25,211 bases of DNA, from contig DEIM01000121.1 in NCBI GenBank assembly GCA_002352485.1, positions 6,012-31,222 on the forward strand, in the 5' to 3' direction. Below the pieces are notes generated by a model. That model was not told the origin of the DNA. It ran no database searches and worked only from the letters and a program-made list of their open reading frames with translations. The position numbers and the translations under genes were made by a program. Origin of the DNA: Candidatus Dadabacteria bacterium UBA2774. GTDB taxonomy: Bacteria > Desulfobacterota_D > UBA1144 > Nemesobacterales > UBA2774. Shown here one piece after another: positions 5,690 through 13,699 of the stretch. Within the stretch, counting starts at the first letter, position 1. Each line of letters begins with the position of its first letter.

Positions 5690-8446
5690 ATGAAAAAATT
5701 TTTAGTGGCGCTGGTAGTACTCGTCTTGATCCTTGCCGCGCTCGTAGCGCTCGCGGTGCTAAACCTGAACTATTTCATAAATCAGAATAAAGAATATCTA
5801 CTAACTCAGGTAGAAGAATCACTTGGTAGAAACATAACTGTGGGCAATGTGGAGACCGGTTTTACGGACGGCATCGGCATAAGGATGAGCGGCTTCTCTG
5901 TATCGGATGACAGAGATTTTTCAGAAGCTGAGTTCATAAGCGCTAAAGACATTCAGGTAAACGTCGCGTTCTTTCCGCTCCTAAGTAAAAAGATAGTGGT
6001 AACAAAACTTATTCTGAGTGAGCCTGTGATAACCGTCATAAGAAATAAAAATGGCGACTTTAATTTCTCAACTATTGCAAAAGACAGCAAATCCGAAAAA
6101 AGCGGTGACGAAACAGGCAAAAGTGAAGAAGATCAGATAGGCGAGATTCCGATTGCCGCTTCCAACATTGCGATTAAAAACGGACGGGTCACTTATATAG
6201 ATGAAGAGAACGGCAGGGAGCTTGAAGCGCGGAAGATCGAGCTCGAAATTAAAGACCTCGGTTTTAAAAAAGAGATTGGGGTGAAGCTTAGGGCAGCCGT
6301 TTTAGCTAAGGACCAAAATGTAATGTTAGACACCACGATCGGCCCTCTTAGCGCAGGAATGGACTTAGGAGACGCCTCTGTTAAAGGCGACGCGCGCATC
6401 GGCGATCTTAACATAAGCACCTTAAAGAAATCCCTTCCCATGCTCAAAGAAAAAATCCCCCATGGTTTAGATTTCTCAGGCCCTATAGAAGCGAAATTCA
6501 AGTTCAACGGTAAAGCCGACGCACTGACGCTTACGGACATAGATGTGGACGCTTCGGTGTTCGGAGCAAGCAAGCCCAACTTCAAGCTCACAGGAAGCGC
6601 GGGCCCAATCGGAGAAAGCGCCGAGAGCCTAAATTTAGATACAGAGTTTGACCTCAAGAACGCGGACATAAACAAGCTCAGACAGCTCACCTATCTTAAA
6701 GGCTCAATTCCCAACAGCCTGTCCTCGCACGGGAACATCAGCCTGAGAGGAAAAGTAACAGGCACACCCGAAGACCTAAAGCTCCGCGGTGTAGTAGTGG
6801 ATGCGACCGCTACTAGGCTCGCAGTTATCGGCAAATTCCTTAAACCGAGCGATATGCCTCTGGTAATCACAACTGGAGCGGACATAGGCAGCGATAAAAT
6901 TAATATAAGCGAGACCGAAATAAAACTAAGCACGCTGCTACTATCACTCGCAGGCCAAATAAATCAGGGTACGACGACGCTACTGAACCTATCGCTAAGT
7001 TCCAACAATATAAATCTGTCCGACATGAAGGACATATTTCCGGCTCTCAAAAAGCACGGGGTATCGGGGCAGCTAAAGCTGCTGCCGACAAAAATCACGG
7101 GTGAGTCGGGCAAAGGACAGACCCCGAACATTAGAGGAGCTCTCGATGTAAAGAACGTAAGCGTGTTGCCGCCCGATTTTAAGCAACCGATAAAGGACAT
7201 AAACACCAAGATAGAATTCACGGGCAACTCGGCCAGTGTTCAGGACCTCTCGCTCCGCTTGGGCAAATCACAGGTACGCCTGAGCACGTCTGTCACTAGC
7301 TTCTCGCCCCTTAGGCTGAGCTACAAGGTATCCTCGCCCGAGCTTAACCTGAGTGAGCTGAAAAAAGAGGCTCGGGAGAACAAAAAGCCCGATGTGCTGA
7401 AGGACCTGAAGAGTAAAGGCTCTCTTAGAATGAGTAATAAAACAGCTGTATTCAGCGGTAATGTCTCAGCGTCAAATGCGGTGTTATCCGACTTTGAGCT
7501 TACCGATCTGAAGTCAAATTTAAGCCTCACGGGAGATAAAGCAAAGGTAAACAGCTTCAGCACGAAAGCCTACGACGGCACGATCAGCGGTAAGGCGAGC
7601 TACACGATGGGTACCACACCCGAGTTCGCACTGATATCGACCGTCAGGGGGATCGATCTGAAGACCTTCCTCACATCCAGAAACCCCAAAGGTGAGCAGA
7701 ATATCGAGGGGAAAGCAAATTTTGATCTGAATGTATTCGGCAGTGGAAAAGAATGGGAGCAAATAAAACCAAACTTAAAAGGAACAGCAAAAGCGGAGAT
7801 CATAGACGGCGCCGTGCTCGACATAAACCTCGCGGAAGAAGTGCTTAAAGGCATCACCGGACTACCCGGACTTACAGTATTTATATCGCCCCGGGTAAGA
7901 GAGAGATATCCGCAAGTGTTCAGCACACGCGATACGGAGTTTGAAGAGTTCAAAGCCTCCTTTATATTAGAGAAGGGCAAGATGCGTACAAACGATCTGC
8001 GGATTACTTCGAGCGACTACAGGGTAACAGGACGAGGCTGGATAGACCTTGACAGTAGGGTGGATATGAAATCGCTCCTTACCCTTTCAAAAGAGTTGTC
8101 GGAAGACCTGGAAGAAGACGTTCCGGAGCTTAAATATATATCGAGTGACAAAGGACTACTCGAGATACCCTTCGCTATTTCAGGTCAGCTTCCCGACGCC
8201 AAGCCCAAGCCCGACATGGGACACCTGACCACTATGGTAGAGCGTGCCACCATCCGAAAAGGAAAAGAAGAGCTAAAAAAACAGGTGCTCGACAAGCTAT
8301 TGTCAGAGAGCGAGAAAGAGAACTCTCCGGATGCGGAAGCCGAAGAAGCTGCAGGTGAGCAGACTCAAAACACAGGAAGTAAAAAGAAGAAGAAAAAGAA
8401 AAGGCTCGATGAAAAGATTCTGGACGAGTTAGGGGATCTATTCTAA
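5690..8446 (+). CDS. AsmA-family envelope protein
   Basis: The 918-residue protein has one N-terminal membrane helix (about residues 4-27). The AsmA N-terminal signature follows: a new amphipathic helix, V-x-x-x-L-G-R-N-I-T-V-G, and a segment ending S-V-S-D-D. The rest is a very long, beta-rich, mostly repetitive periplasmic part, with a C-terminal AsmA_2-like region (about 700-850: G-x-x-x-I-x-D-G-A-V-L-D-I-N-L, then L-R-I-T-S-S-D-Y-R-V-T-G-R-G). AsmA-like proteins are elongated bridges implicated in phospholipid transport between the membranes and in outer-membrane upkeep. The last 45 residues are an acidic-then-lysine-rich tail (K repeats near 900) unusual for the family. The gene is divergent from the sigma operon across 226 bases, which may reflect a shared envelope theme. 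A substrate cannot be assigned. Confidence 0.85.
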   Translation: MKKFLVALVVLVLILAALVALAVLNLNYFINQNKEYLLTQVEESLGRNITVGNVETGFTDGIGIRMSGFSVSDDRDFSEAEFISAKDIQVNVAFFPLLSKKIVVTKLILSEPVITVIRNKNGDFNFSTIAKDSKSEKSGDETGKSEEDQIGEIPIAASNIAIKNGRVTYIDEENGRELEARKIELEIKDLGFKKEIGVKLRAAVLAKDQNVMLDTTIGPLSAGMDLGDASVKGDARIGDLNISTLKKSLPMLKEKIPHGLDFSGPIEAKFKFNGKADALTLTDIDVDASVFGASKPNFKLTGSAGPIGESAESLNLDTEFDLKNADINKLRQLTYLKGSIPNSLSSHGNISLRGKVTGTPEDLKLRGVVVDATATRLAVIGKFLKPSDMPLVITTGADIGSDKINISETEIKLSTLLLSLAGQINQGTTTLLNLSLSSNNINLSDMKDIFPALKKHGVSGQLKLLPTKITGESGKGQTPNIRGALDVKNVSVLPPDFKQPIKDINTKIEFTGNSASVQDLSLRLGKSQVRLSTSVTSFSPLRLSYKVSSPELNLSELKKEARENKKPDVLKDLKSKGSLRMSNKTAVFSGNVSASNAVLSDFELTDLKSNLSLTGDKAKVNSFSTKAYDGTISGKASYTMGTTPEFALISTVRGIDLKTFLTSRNPKGEQNIEGKANFDLNVFGSGKEWEQIKPNLKGTAKAEIIDGAVLDINLAEEVLKGITGLPGLTVFISPRVRERYPQVFSTRDTEFEEFKASFILEKGKMRTNDLRITSSDYRVTGRGWIDLDSRVDMKSLLTLSKELSEDLEEDVPELKYISSDKGLLEIPFAISGQLPDAKPKPDMGHLTTMVERATIRKGKEELKKQVLDKLLSESEKENSPDAEAEEAAGEQTQNTGSKKKKKKKRLDEKILDELGDLF

Positions 8447-8524
8447 TTTAGGCGACCCACCCTTTTCCGTCTTATTGCGACTTCCAAAGCGAGTATGATA
8501 CCCTCTTGCTAAATAGAGATAACT

Positions 8525-9220
8525 ATGTGCGGACGATACACGCTCACTCCGGAGCAAAAGAAAATACAGGCTGAATTCAAGGTTAAGCCAGGCCATTATG
8601 TCCACGAGCCCAGATACAACATCGCTCCTTCACAGCCCGCCCCTGTGATAGTTAGAGAAGACGAGAATGTAATGAAGATGATGAAGTGGGGGCTCGTGCC
8701 CTATTGGGCCAAGGACCCGAAGATCGGCTTTAAGCTCATAAATGCCCGCGCCGAGACAATTACAGAGAAACCCAGTTTCAAAACGGCTTTTAAAAAGAGA
8801 CGGTGCCTGGTGCCGGCGGACGGTTTTTACGAATGGGAAAAAGGACAGGGTAAGCGGGTAAAGATTCCCCACAGGTTCGTGCTCAATTCGGGAAAGTTAT
8901 TTTCGTTTGCGGGGTTATGGGATATCTGGCAAACACCGGAGGGGAAACCGCTTGAGACATTTACTATCATCACCACGAGCCCAAACGAGCTTATGAAACC
9001 CATACACGATAGGATGCCCGTAATTCTCCATAAAGAGGACGAGGAGCTGTGGCTCGATCCGGGAGCAAATGAGAATGCGCTCTTATCTATACTTAAACCC
9101 TTTGAGTCCGAGCTTATGGAGGAATACGAAGTCTCTATCAAAGTAAACTCGCCCAGGGATGACAGCCCCGAGTGTGTGAATCCCACGCGGAACTTCCCTG
9201 AGCAAGAACCACTTCTTTGA
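8525..9220 (+). CDS. yedK: SRAP-domain abasic-site protein (YedK/HMCES family)
   Basis: The 231-residue protein is a full-length SRAP domain. The family's working residues are visible: C2 directly after Met (M-C-G-R-Y), N73 in N-A-R-A-E, E103 in G-F-Y-E-W, and H161 in P-I-H-D-R-M-P. In this family the N-terminal Cys, exposed after Met removal, forms a thiazolidine crosslink to abasic sites in single-stranded DNA and shields them from strand breaks. The start is fixed by the required Met-Cys; the ribosome binding site is weak. It stands 78 bases after the AsmA-like gene. The usual SOS context (imuA/imuB/dnaE2) is not seen here. Confidence 0.93.
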   Translation: MCGRYTLTPEQKKIQAEFKVKPGHYVHEPRYNIAPSQPAPVIVREDENVMKMMKWGLVPYWAKDPKIGFKLINARAETITEKPSFKTAFKKRRCLVPADGFYEWEKGQGKRVKIPHRFVLNSGKLFSFAGLWDIWQTPEGKPLETFTIITTSPNELMKPIHDRMPVILHKEDEELWLDPGANENALLSILKPFESELMEEYEVSIKVNSPRDDSPECVNPTRNFPEQEPLL

Positions 9221-9278
9221 ACTTTTACTTAGCTCCTATAGAATTACTCACCTAAAATAAAATTGTCCGGAGAAGAAA

Positions 9279-10067
9279 ATGAAAAAGAATTTATTCTCAA
9301 TCTTAGGGGTTCTACTTTTTACACTATTATTTTTACCAGCGGCCCAGGCGGATGAGCTTGAGCAATCAATCGATGCCCACGGCGGCCTTGAAATTTTCAG
9401 AAGCTACGGGACTCTCGAATACGACCAGACTTTTGATCTCACAGGAAAATTTAATTTAACAAACCATCAGCTGATTGATTTAAGTTCCCGAAAAGTACTT
9501 ATCACAAGTGACACTTATAAACTCGGTTTCGATGGGCAAGAGGCCTGGATTGAGCCTAATATGGAGGCTTTGGGCGTACCGCCGAGGTTCTACGCTTCGA
9601 CCCCGTTTTATTTCTTCGGCCTGCCTTTCCTCTTTGCCGACCCTGGAGTGAACGCGGAGCCCTTAGGGACCAAAGAGTTAAACGGCAAGGAATATAATGT
9701 GGTCAAATTTACCTACGATAAGGGGGTAGGAGACACTTCGGACGACGATTACATTGCGTATTTCGATAAAGAAACGAACCGGCTGGAAGTGCTGAGCTAT
9801 ATAGTAACGTACCCCCCTCTTATGCAGGGAAAGTCCAAAGAAGAGCTAGAGCGGCACGCGGCTGTATATGAAGAGTGGCAGGAAGTGGGCGGATTGTTAG
9901 TGCCCAAGAAGTTAAGCTTTTATGAGTGGAAGGATGAAAACCTGGGCGAGGAATCACACGGCACCATGGTGTTTGAGAATGTTTCATTAATGGGAAAACG
10001 CCCCGAACCTTCGACGTTTACAAAACCCGAAGGCGGAGAGATAGATAACAGTCACATAGTTCAATAG
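9279..10067 (+). CDS. Exported protein of LolA-like fold (DUF6503-like)
   Basis: The 262-residue protein has a clear Sec signal peptide (K-K at 2-3, hydrophobic core about 5-20, cut near A-Q-A at about residue 24). The mature part starts with an I-D-A-H-G-G-L-x-x-F motif and continues as alternating beta strands with many aromatic residues (for example Y-D-Q-T-F, W-I-E-P, Y-E-W-K-D). The helix plus HGG followed by strands resembles DUF6503-type periplasmic proteins related in fold to outer-membrane lipoprotein carriers. That assignment is by pattern only. GGAGAAG sits 5 bases before the ATG. It is 58 bases after the SRAP gene on the same strand. Substrate and partner are unknown. Confidence 0.7.
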   Translation: MKKNLFSILGVLLFTLLFLPAAQADELEQSIDAHGGLEIFRSYGTLEYDQTFDLTGKFNLTNHQLIDLSSRKVLITSDTYKLGFDGQEAWIEPNMEALGVPPRFYASTPFYFFGLPFLFADPGVNAEPLGTKELNGKEYNVVKFTYDKGVGDTSDDDYIAYFDKETNRLEVLSYIVTYPPLMQGKSKEELERHAAVYEEWQEVGGLLVPKKLSFYEWKDENLGEESHGTMVFENVSLMGKRPEPSTFTKPEGGEIDNSHIVQ

Positions 10068-10146
10068 AAAAATTCCCACTATATGGCATAATTACATCTT
10101 CCAAAACAAAAAACAAACTTAATTATATAGAAGGAGGAAGGTATTC

Positions 10147-11553
10147 ATGGCTAGTAAATCACACAGAATTGAAAGCGACTCGATGGGGGAAATGAGTGTT
10201 CCCGCAGACGCATACTACGGAGCTCAGACGGCAAGGGCAATAGAGAACTTCCCTATAAGCGGTATCAGAAAGCACAGTCTTTTGGTACAGGCAATGGGCA
10301 TGATAAAACAGGCTGCGGCAGAGTCCAATATGGAGCTAGGCTTAGTTTCCAAAAAACAGGGACGCGCAATTGTAAAAGCTGCCCAGGAAGTAATTGACGG
10401 AAAGCTCGATGACCATTTCGTGCTTGATGTGTTTCAGACGGGATCAGGCACATCTACAAACATGAACACAAATGAAGTCATAGCTAACCGTGCCAACGAA
10501 ATCCTAGGATTGAAAATGGGTGATAAATCTGGGGTACACCCAAATGACCATGTGAATTATGGTCAGTCCAGTAATGACGTATATCCCACAGCAATACATG
10601 TATCGTCAATACTCTCGATAAACGAGAACCTACTGCCGGCGCTAAAGAAACTTAGAGGAGCGCTCGCTGCCAAAGCAAAACAGTTTGACAAGATTGTAAA
10701 GATCGGACGCACCCATCTGCAGGACGCAACCCCAGTCAGGCTCGGCCAGGAGTTCGGCGGGTACGCTAGCATGATCGAGCACGGGATAAAAAGAGTTGAG
10801 TACGCACGCGAAGAGCTCTCCGAACTCGCAATAGGCGGCACTGCAGTGGGAACGGGAATCAATACCCACCCGCGGTTCGGCAGACTCGTGGCAAAGAGGC
10901 TTAGCTCTATGTGTAAAACTAAGCTCAGGGAAGCCGACAATCATTTCGAGGCTCAGGGGTCAAAGGATGCCGTAGTCGAAGCGCACGGCTCACTTAAGAC
11001 TCTCGCAGTAAGCATGATGAAAATTGCAAACGACATCCGCTGGCTCGGCTCAGGACCGCGCTGCGGCATAGGGGAGATACACATTCCCGCTGTTCAACCC
11101 GGGTCCTCAATAATGCCCGGGAAGGTAAACCCAGTAATCCCCGAAGCTGTATGCCAGGTAGCAGCCCAGGTTATGGGTAACGACCTCACGATAACCATTG
11201 GCGGTCAGTTCGGGAACTTCGAGCTCAATGTGATGATGCCGGTTAAGGGACACAATTTCCTACAGTCGGTTGATCTCCTTTCCAGAGCCTCAGAGGTCTT
11301 TGCAGATAAATGCATAAAAGGCATTAAGGCAGACAAGAAGCGCTGTGAGGAAATGATTGAGAAGAGCCTCGCAATGTGCACCAGTCTGGCGCCTGTGATC
11401 GGTTACGACAACGCAGCCGCTATAGCCAAGGAAGCTTACGCTAAAGGAAAGACGGTAAGGGAAGTTGCGCTTGAGAAAAAAGTGCTTCCGGCTGAAAAGC
11501 TCGCCGAGCTTCTTGACCCGTGGTCGATGACAGAGCCCGGCACAAAGAAGTAA
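10147..11553 (+). CDS. fumC: Class II fumarate hydratase
   Basis: The 468-residue enzyme interconverts fumarate and L-malate in the citric acid cycle (cytoplasmic, iron-independent homotetramer). Visible family features are T-G-S-G-T-S-T-N-M-N-x-N-E-V at about 98-112, H-P-N-D-H-V-N at about 130, G-R-T-H-L-Q-D-A near 186-193, and the fumarase/aspartase signature G-S-S-I-M-P-G-K-V-N-P at about 318-328 with the catalytic serine. Length matches the family (about 460-470). AAGGAGG lies 9 bases before the ATG, a strong site fitting a well-expressed central enzyme. H-P-N-D-H-V-N and overall length favour fumarase over aspartase. It ends 41 bases from a convergent gene; no obvious terminator was seen between them. 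Confidence 0.95.
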   Translation: MASKSHRIESDSMGEMSVPADAYYGAQTARAIENFPISGIRKHSLLVQAMGMIKQAAAESNMELGLVSKKQGRAIVKAAQEVIDGKLDDHFVLDVFQTGSGTSTNMNTNEVIANRANEILGLKMGDKSGVHPNDHVNYGQSSNDVYPTAIHVSSILSINENLLPALKKLRGALAAKAKQFDKIVKIGRTHLQDATPVRLGQEFGGYASMIEHGIKRVEYAREELSELAIGGTAVGTGINTHPRFGRLVAKRLSSMCKTKLREADNHFEAQGSKDAVVEAHGSLKTLAVSMMKIANDIRWLGSGPRCGIGEIHIPAVQPGSSIMPGKVNPVIPEAVCQVAAQVMGNDLTITIGGQFGNFELNVMMPVKGHNFLQSVDLLSRASEVFADKCIKGIKADKKRCEEMIEKSLAMCTSLAPVIGYDNAAAIAKEAYAKGKTVREVALEKKVLPAEKLAELLDPWSMTEPGTKK

Positions 11554-11594
11554 GCCCGGTTAAGATATCAGCGCGGCATTAGAGCCTGTTTGGA

Positions 11595-11813
11595 TTAGAG
11601 CGTTTTCCGAAAGAGCTGTCTCAGAACAGCTGCGAGGAGTAAGACCGCGCCTATGGCTAGAAATAGAAAAGTAAGCGGCAGGAAGAAGCTTTCCTGAAGC
11701 ACACCCTCGGCATCGAGTCTACCGCCGTAAAGGGCTTGTTCTGATATACCGCACATAACGCCTAGAAGTAAAAACCCTATGCTAAAGAGGGTGAGCTTCG
11801 TGAATTTTGTCAT
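11595..11813 (-). CDS. Small two-helix membrane protein, unknown
   Basis: The 72-residue product from the ATG at 11813 has two hydrophobic stretches, about residues 7-25 (T-L-F-S-I-G-F-L-L-L-G) and about 41-64 (L-P-L-T-F-L-F-L-A-I-G). A short basic tail (R-Q-L-F-R-K) follows. An upstream in-frame TTG at 11849 would add 12 residues; neither start has a good Shine-Dalgarno, and the ATG is chosen for codon preference. It follows the DUF4336 gene with a 68-base gap (32 if TTG), so the two may be an operon. I do not recognise a family. Confidence 0.55.
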   Translation of the reverse strand: MTKFTKLTLFSIGFLLLGVMCGISEQALYGGRLDAEGVLQESFFLPLTFLFLAIGAVLLLAAVLRQLFRKTL

Positions 11814-11881
11814 CAAGAATAAGCTATGGGTGCACTGGAAACTTGTCAATCCCGATTTCAGTTGGATTATTCACTCCGAAC

Positions 11882-12592
11882 CTAGACTAAGAAGCACTCA
11901 AACGCTTTCCTAACAATTTCCTTTCCGTCAGTCGGAATAATATCTCTATGAGCTAGAACGACACGGTCGAAATCAAGCGACAGCACTTTACGAGCAGACT
12001 CTCGGGCTTTTTCTCTATCTTTTAGGAACACGTAGTACTCGAGCTTTGAGACCTTCGGTCCCCCGTATAAGCCGAATAAGCGAAGGAATAATTTAAAGCC
12101 CAGTGAGAGGTCTTTAGGGAAATTAAATAAGAGATCAGTGAGTATGAGAGTCTTACTCTCTGGATGATAGAAGACTATCTCGTTAACCGTGGGCATTCCA
12201 CTGAATAAGAAGTTCTGGACTTCACCTTTAGGCCCGAAATTCGTCTTATCTGTAATCACACCTTCAAAAGTTAAATCTTTTCTTTTCTCCGCAAGCCCGT
12301 GCGCTCCCCAGAGCTCCGCTTCAGGATAAATGCCCTTACAGTCTTTTACATAAAGGTGATGAAACTTATTAGGCGCGACTATAAATTTCACCTCACCTAA
12401 AGAATTCAATTCGTCTCTAAGCGTATCGTTTATAGGAACCGGGGAATGGAGAAGGAGCTCTCCCGTACCGAACCGGACAATACTCATCCTGGTCCCAAAC
12501 TCCATTCCCACAAATTTATGCGATATCCCGACTGTCCAGATGTTTTTATCAAGCTGAACCAGCTCGAAATACTGTACGCTTTTACCCGTCAT
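11882..12592 (-). CDS. DUF4336-like protein, degenerate metallo-beta-lactamase fold
   Basis: The 236-residue soluble protein has the sequence style of the DUF4336 family: an opening I-W-T-V, then S-P-V-P, I-V-A-P-N-K-F-H-H-L-Y, a W-G-A-H-G-L-A-E-K segment, L-I-L-T-D-L-L-F-N near residue 155, and L-A-H-R-D at about 215. DUF4336 proteins are metallo-beta-lactamase relatives with an incomplete metal-binding set; no classical H-x-H-x-D-H is present, only F-H-H and T-D and A-H-R-D. A hydrolase role is therefore unproven. The ATG at 12592 has no clear Shine-Dalgarno, but a plausible promoter lies upstream (12616-12644). It is divergent from the phasin-like gene and shares its operator-like intergenic region. 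Confidence 0.75.
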   Translation of the reverse strand: MTGKSVQYFELVQLDKNIWTVGISHKFVGMEFGTRMSIVRFGTGELLLHSPVPINDTLRDELNSLGEVKFIVAPNKFHHLYVKDCKGIYPEAELWGAHGLAEKRKDLTFEGVITDKTNFGPKGEVQNFLFSGMPTVNEIVFYHPESKTLILTDLLFNFPKDLSLGFKLFLRLFGLYGGPKVSKLEYYVFLKDREKARESARKVLSLDFDRVVLAHRDIIPTDGKEIVRKAFECFLV

Positions 12593-12615
12593 CGCTATAT
12601 ATTATATACTCAGAT

Positions 12616-12644
12616 TTTATAGTGCATATTTAAAGTTTTAGCAA
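12616..12644 (-). promoter_or_regulatory. Sigma70-like promoter for the DUF4336 gene
   Basis: On the minus strand, TTGCTA (12639-12644) and TATAAA (12616-12621) are separated by 17 bases. That gives 4 of 6 and 5 of 6 matches to the consensus. The -10 box ends about 24 bases before the ATG at 12592, allowing a short leader. Confidence 0.5.
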
Positions 12645-12665
12645 AACTGCCCAATATTGCCGATA

Positions 12666-12748
12666 AAATTGTGCAGTTGCATATTATTTGCATATACATA
12701 ATAGTTTTAGGCCTTATTTGGCTATGCAAATTAAATTGTGCAACTGCG
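12666..12748. repeat. Two-fold-symmetric TGCA-rich operator-like region
   Basis: Between the divergent promoters lie AAATTGTGCAGTTGC (12666-12680) and AAATTGTGCAACTGC (12733-12747), a 15-base repeat with two differences, 67 bases apart. Their 8-base cores, GCAGTTGC and GCAACTGC, are exact reverse complements. Between them ATTTGCATA (12686-12694) and TATGCAAAT (12723-12731) form an exact 9-base inverted repeat about nearly the same axis. TGC-rich boxes upstream of phasin genes are the known targets of the repressor PhaR in Proteobacteria. A PhaR-like regulator acting here is inference; none is encoded in the window. Confidence 0.55.
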
Positions 12749-12759
12749 AAGAAAAAGTC

Positions 12760-12787
12760 TTGACAAGCCTCTTCTCATGTATATATT
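12760..12787 (+). promoter_or_regulatory. Sigma70-like promoter for the phasin-like gene
   Basis: A perfect TTGACA (12760-12765) is followed 16 bases later by TATATT (12782-12787); TATTAT at 18-base spacing is an alternative -10. The nearest TGCA box ends about 12 bases upstream of the -35. AGGAGG (12808-12813) then lies 9 bases before the ATG. All elements are near consensus, which predicts strong expression when not repressed. Confidence 0.75.
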
Positions 12788-12822
12788 ATCACTAAATCAA
12801 TTTCCTCAGGAGGCAAAGCAAG

Positions 12823-13242
12823 ATGCCAGCAACAACCAAAGCAACGCAAAAGTCAAAAGAGTTTACAGAGCCTGTAAAGGAGTTTTCAGGAACCGTTAAA
12901 GAAAACTATCTAAATGGACTCGAGTATACATTTTCACTGTGGGAGCAGAACTTAAACGCAATTAACTCCCATGTTACTCAGATCCTCGATATGGAAAAAG
13001 AGTTTGTGAGTAATGTAAACGGATACTACAAGGATTTCCCAAAGGACCTACCGTTTGCCAACGGTAACACAGTAGATGTCAGTGACCAGTTCGACAAGTA
13101 CATTGATTTCAGAAAAGAGCAGGCTCAGGCAGTTAAAAGCGTTAGCGAGAAGCTCACTAAAGACGTTCGCACACAGACTGAGGCTAATGTCGAAAAGGCG
13201 TTCTCATTCTTTGGCGATTATCTGAATCTCATAAAGATGTAA
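12823..13242 (+). CDS. Phasin-like granule-associated protein
   Basis: The 139-residue protein is almost wholly predicted helix, with no signal peptide or membrane segment. It starts with a Lys/Thr-rich segment (about residues 2-15) like those of many phasins. Amphipathic helices follow (about 20-75 and 90-135) with heptad-like spacing, including Q-F-D-K-Y-I-D-F-R-K-E-Q-A and V-E-K-A-F-S-F-F. This size and style fit phasins, which coat polyhydroxyalkanoate granules; the assignment rests on composition, size and the TGC-rich operator-like region upstream rather than a catalytic motif. It is a single-gene unit with a strong promoter, perfect Shine-Dalgarno and strong terminator. It could instead be another abundant coiled-coil protein. 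No PHA synthase gene is in the window. Confidence 0.6.
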   Translation: MPATTKATQKSKEFTEPVKEFSGTVKENYLNGLEYTFSLWEQNLNAINSHVTQILDMEKEFVSNVNGYYKDFPKDLPFANGNTVDVSDQFDKYIDFRKEQAQAVKSVSEKLTKDVRTQTEANVEKAFSFFGDYLNLIKM

Positions 13243-13273
13243 TACAGTTTTCGATTTCCTAAAGAGAAGCTCT

Positions 13274-13304
13274 GAGGACGGATAGATTTATCCGTCCTCA
13301 TTTT
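13274..13304 (+). terminator. Rho-independent terminator of the phasin-like gene
   Basis: A perfect 11-bp stem pairs GAGGACGGATA (13274-13284) with TATCCGTCCTC (13289-13299) around a 4-base loop. It is followed by ATTTTC. It lies 32 bases after the stop codon at 13242. Confidence 0.85.
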
Positions 13305-13364
13305 CAACTTTCCGCTTTTACTATCAGCTACCTTACGACTCTCCATTCCACAGGCTTTAACAAC

Positions 13365-13394
13365 TTGAGTTTTATATATCCACCCGGCTATAAT
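13365..13394 (+). promoter_or_regulatory. Sigma70-like promoter for the lipoprotein-cupredoxin pair
   Basis: TTGAGT (13365-13370) and a perfect TATAAT (13389-13394) are separated by 18 bases. The Shine-Dalgarno GGAGAGG (13413-13419) lies 7 bases before the ATG at 13427, giving a leader of about 26 bases. Confidence 0.65.
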
Positions 13395-13426
13395 ATAGTA
13401 ACTTGCAGTGATGGAGAGGTCATTTT

Positions 13427-13699
13427 ATGCGTCTTAGCTTATTGCTCTTAACTTTTATCTTAATACTTCCGCTATCGGGCTGCGGCACACTTAAAACCGG
13501 AAAGACTATTGCTATAGACAACCCTATTGAGACGTCCAGGGGCAAGAAATCATTAAGTGACGCCAGAAGGGACGTAAAAGAGTCCAGGAGACTGCTCGAT
13601 AAATGTCTTGAGCTGAACGAAGGGGATGAGACCAAGTGCGAGGTACAAAAAGACAATTACGACAGAGACGTAGAGGTCTACGTGTCTCTTCAGCAATGA
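13427..13699 (+). CDS. Small lipoprotein, unknown
   Basis: The 90-residue product has a signal peptide ending in the lipobox L-S-G-C with Cys19, so it should be lipidated and membrane-attached. The mature part is hydrophilic: a short K/T/S-rich linker, then a helix with alternating charge (S-D-A-R-R-D-V-K-E-S-R-R-L-L-D) and two further Cys at about 60 and 71. No catalytic motif is seen, and I cannot name a family. Its stop codon overlaps the start of the cupredoxin gene (ATGA, 13696-13699), so the pair is translationally coupled, and they share the promoter upstream. A role as an accessory to the copper protein is inference from this layout. Confidence 0.75.
   Translation: MRLSLLLLTFILILPLSGCGTLKTGKTIAIDNPIETSRGKKSLSDARRDVKESRRLLDKCLELNEGDETKCEVQKDNYDRDVEVYVSLQQ

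Noticed and set aside
11614..11631. AGCTGT/ACAGCT inverted repeat at the end of the small membrane-protein gene as a terminator
   Set aside because: It lies within the last codons and has no T-run on either side; a 6-bp palindrome is likely chance.
13636..13695. Longer N-terminus for the cupredoxin, starting inside the lipoprotein gene
   Set aside because: The extra 20 residues are Arg-rich and would hide the signal peptide; the ATGA overlap start at 13696 is a classic coupling arrangement.
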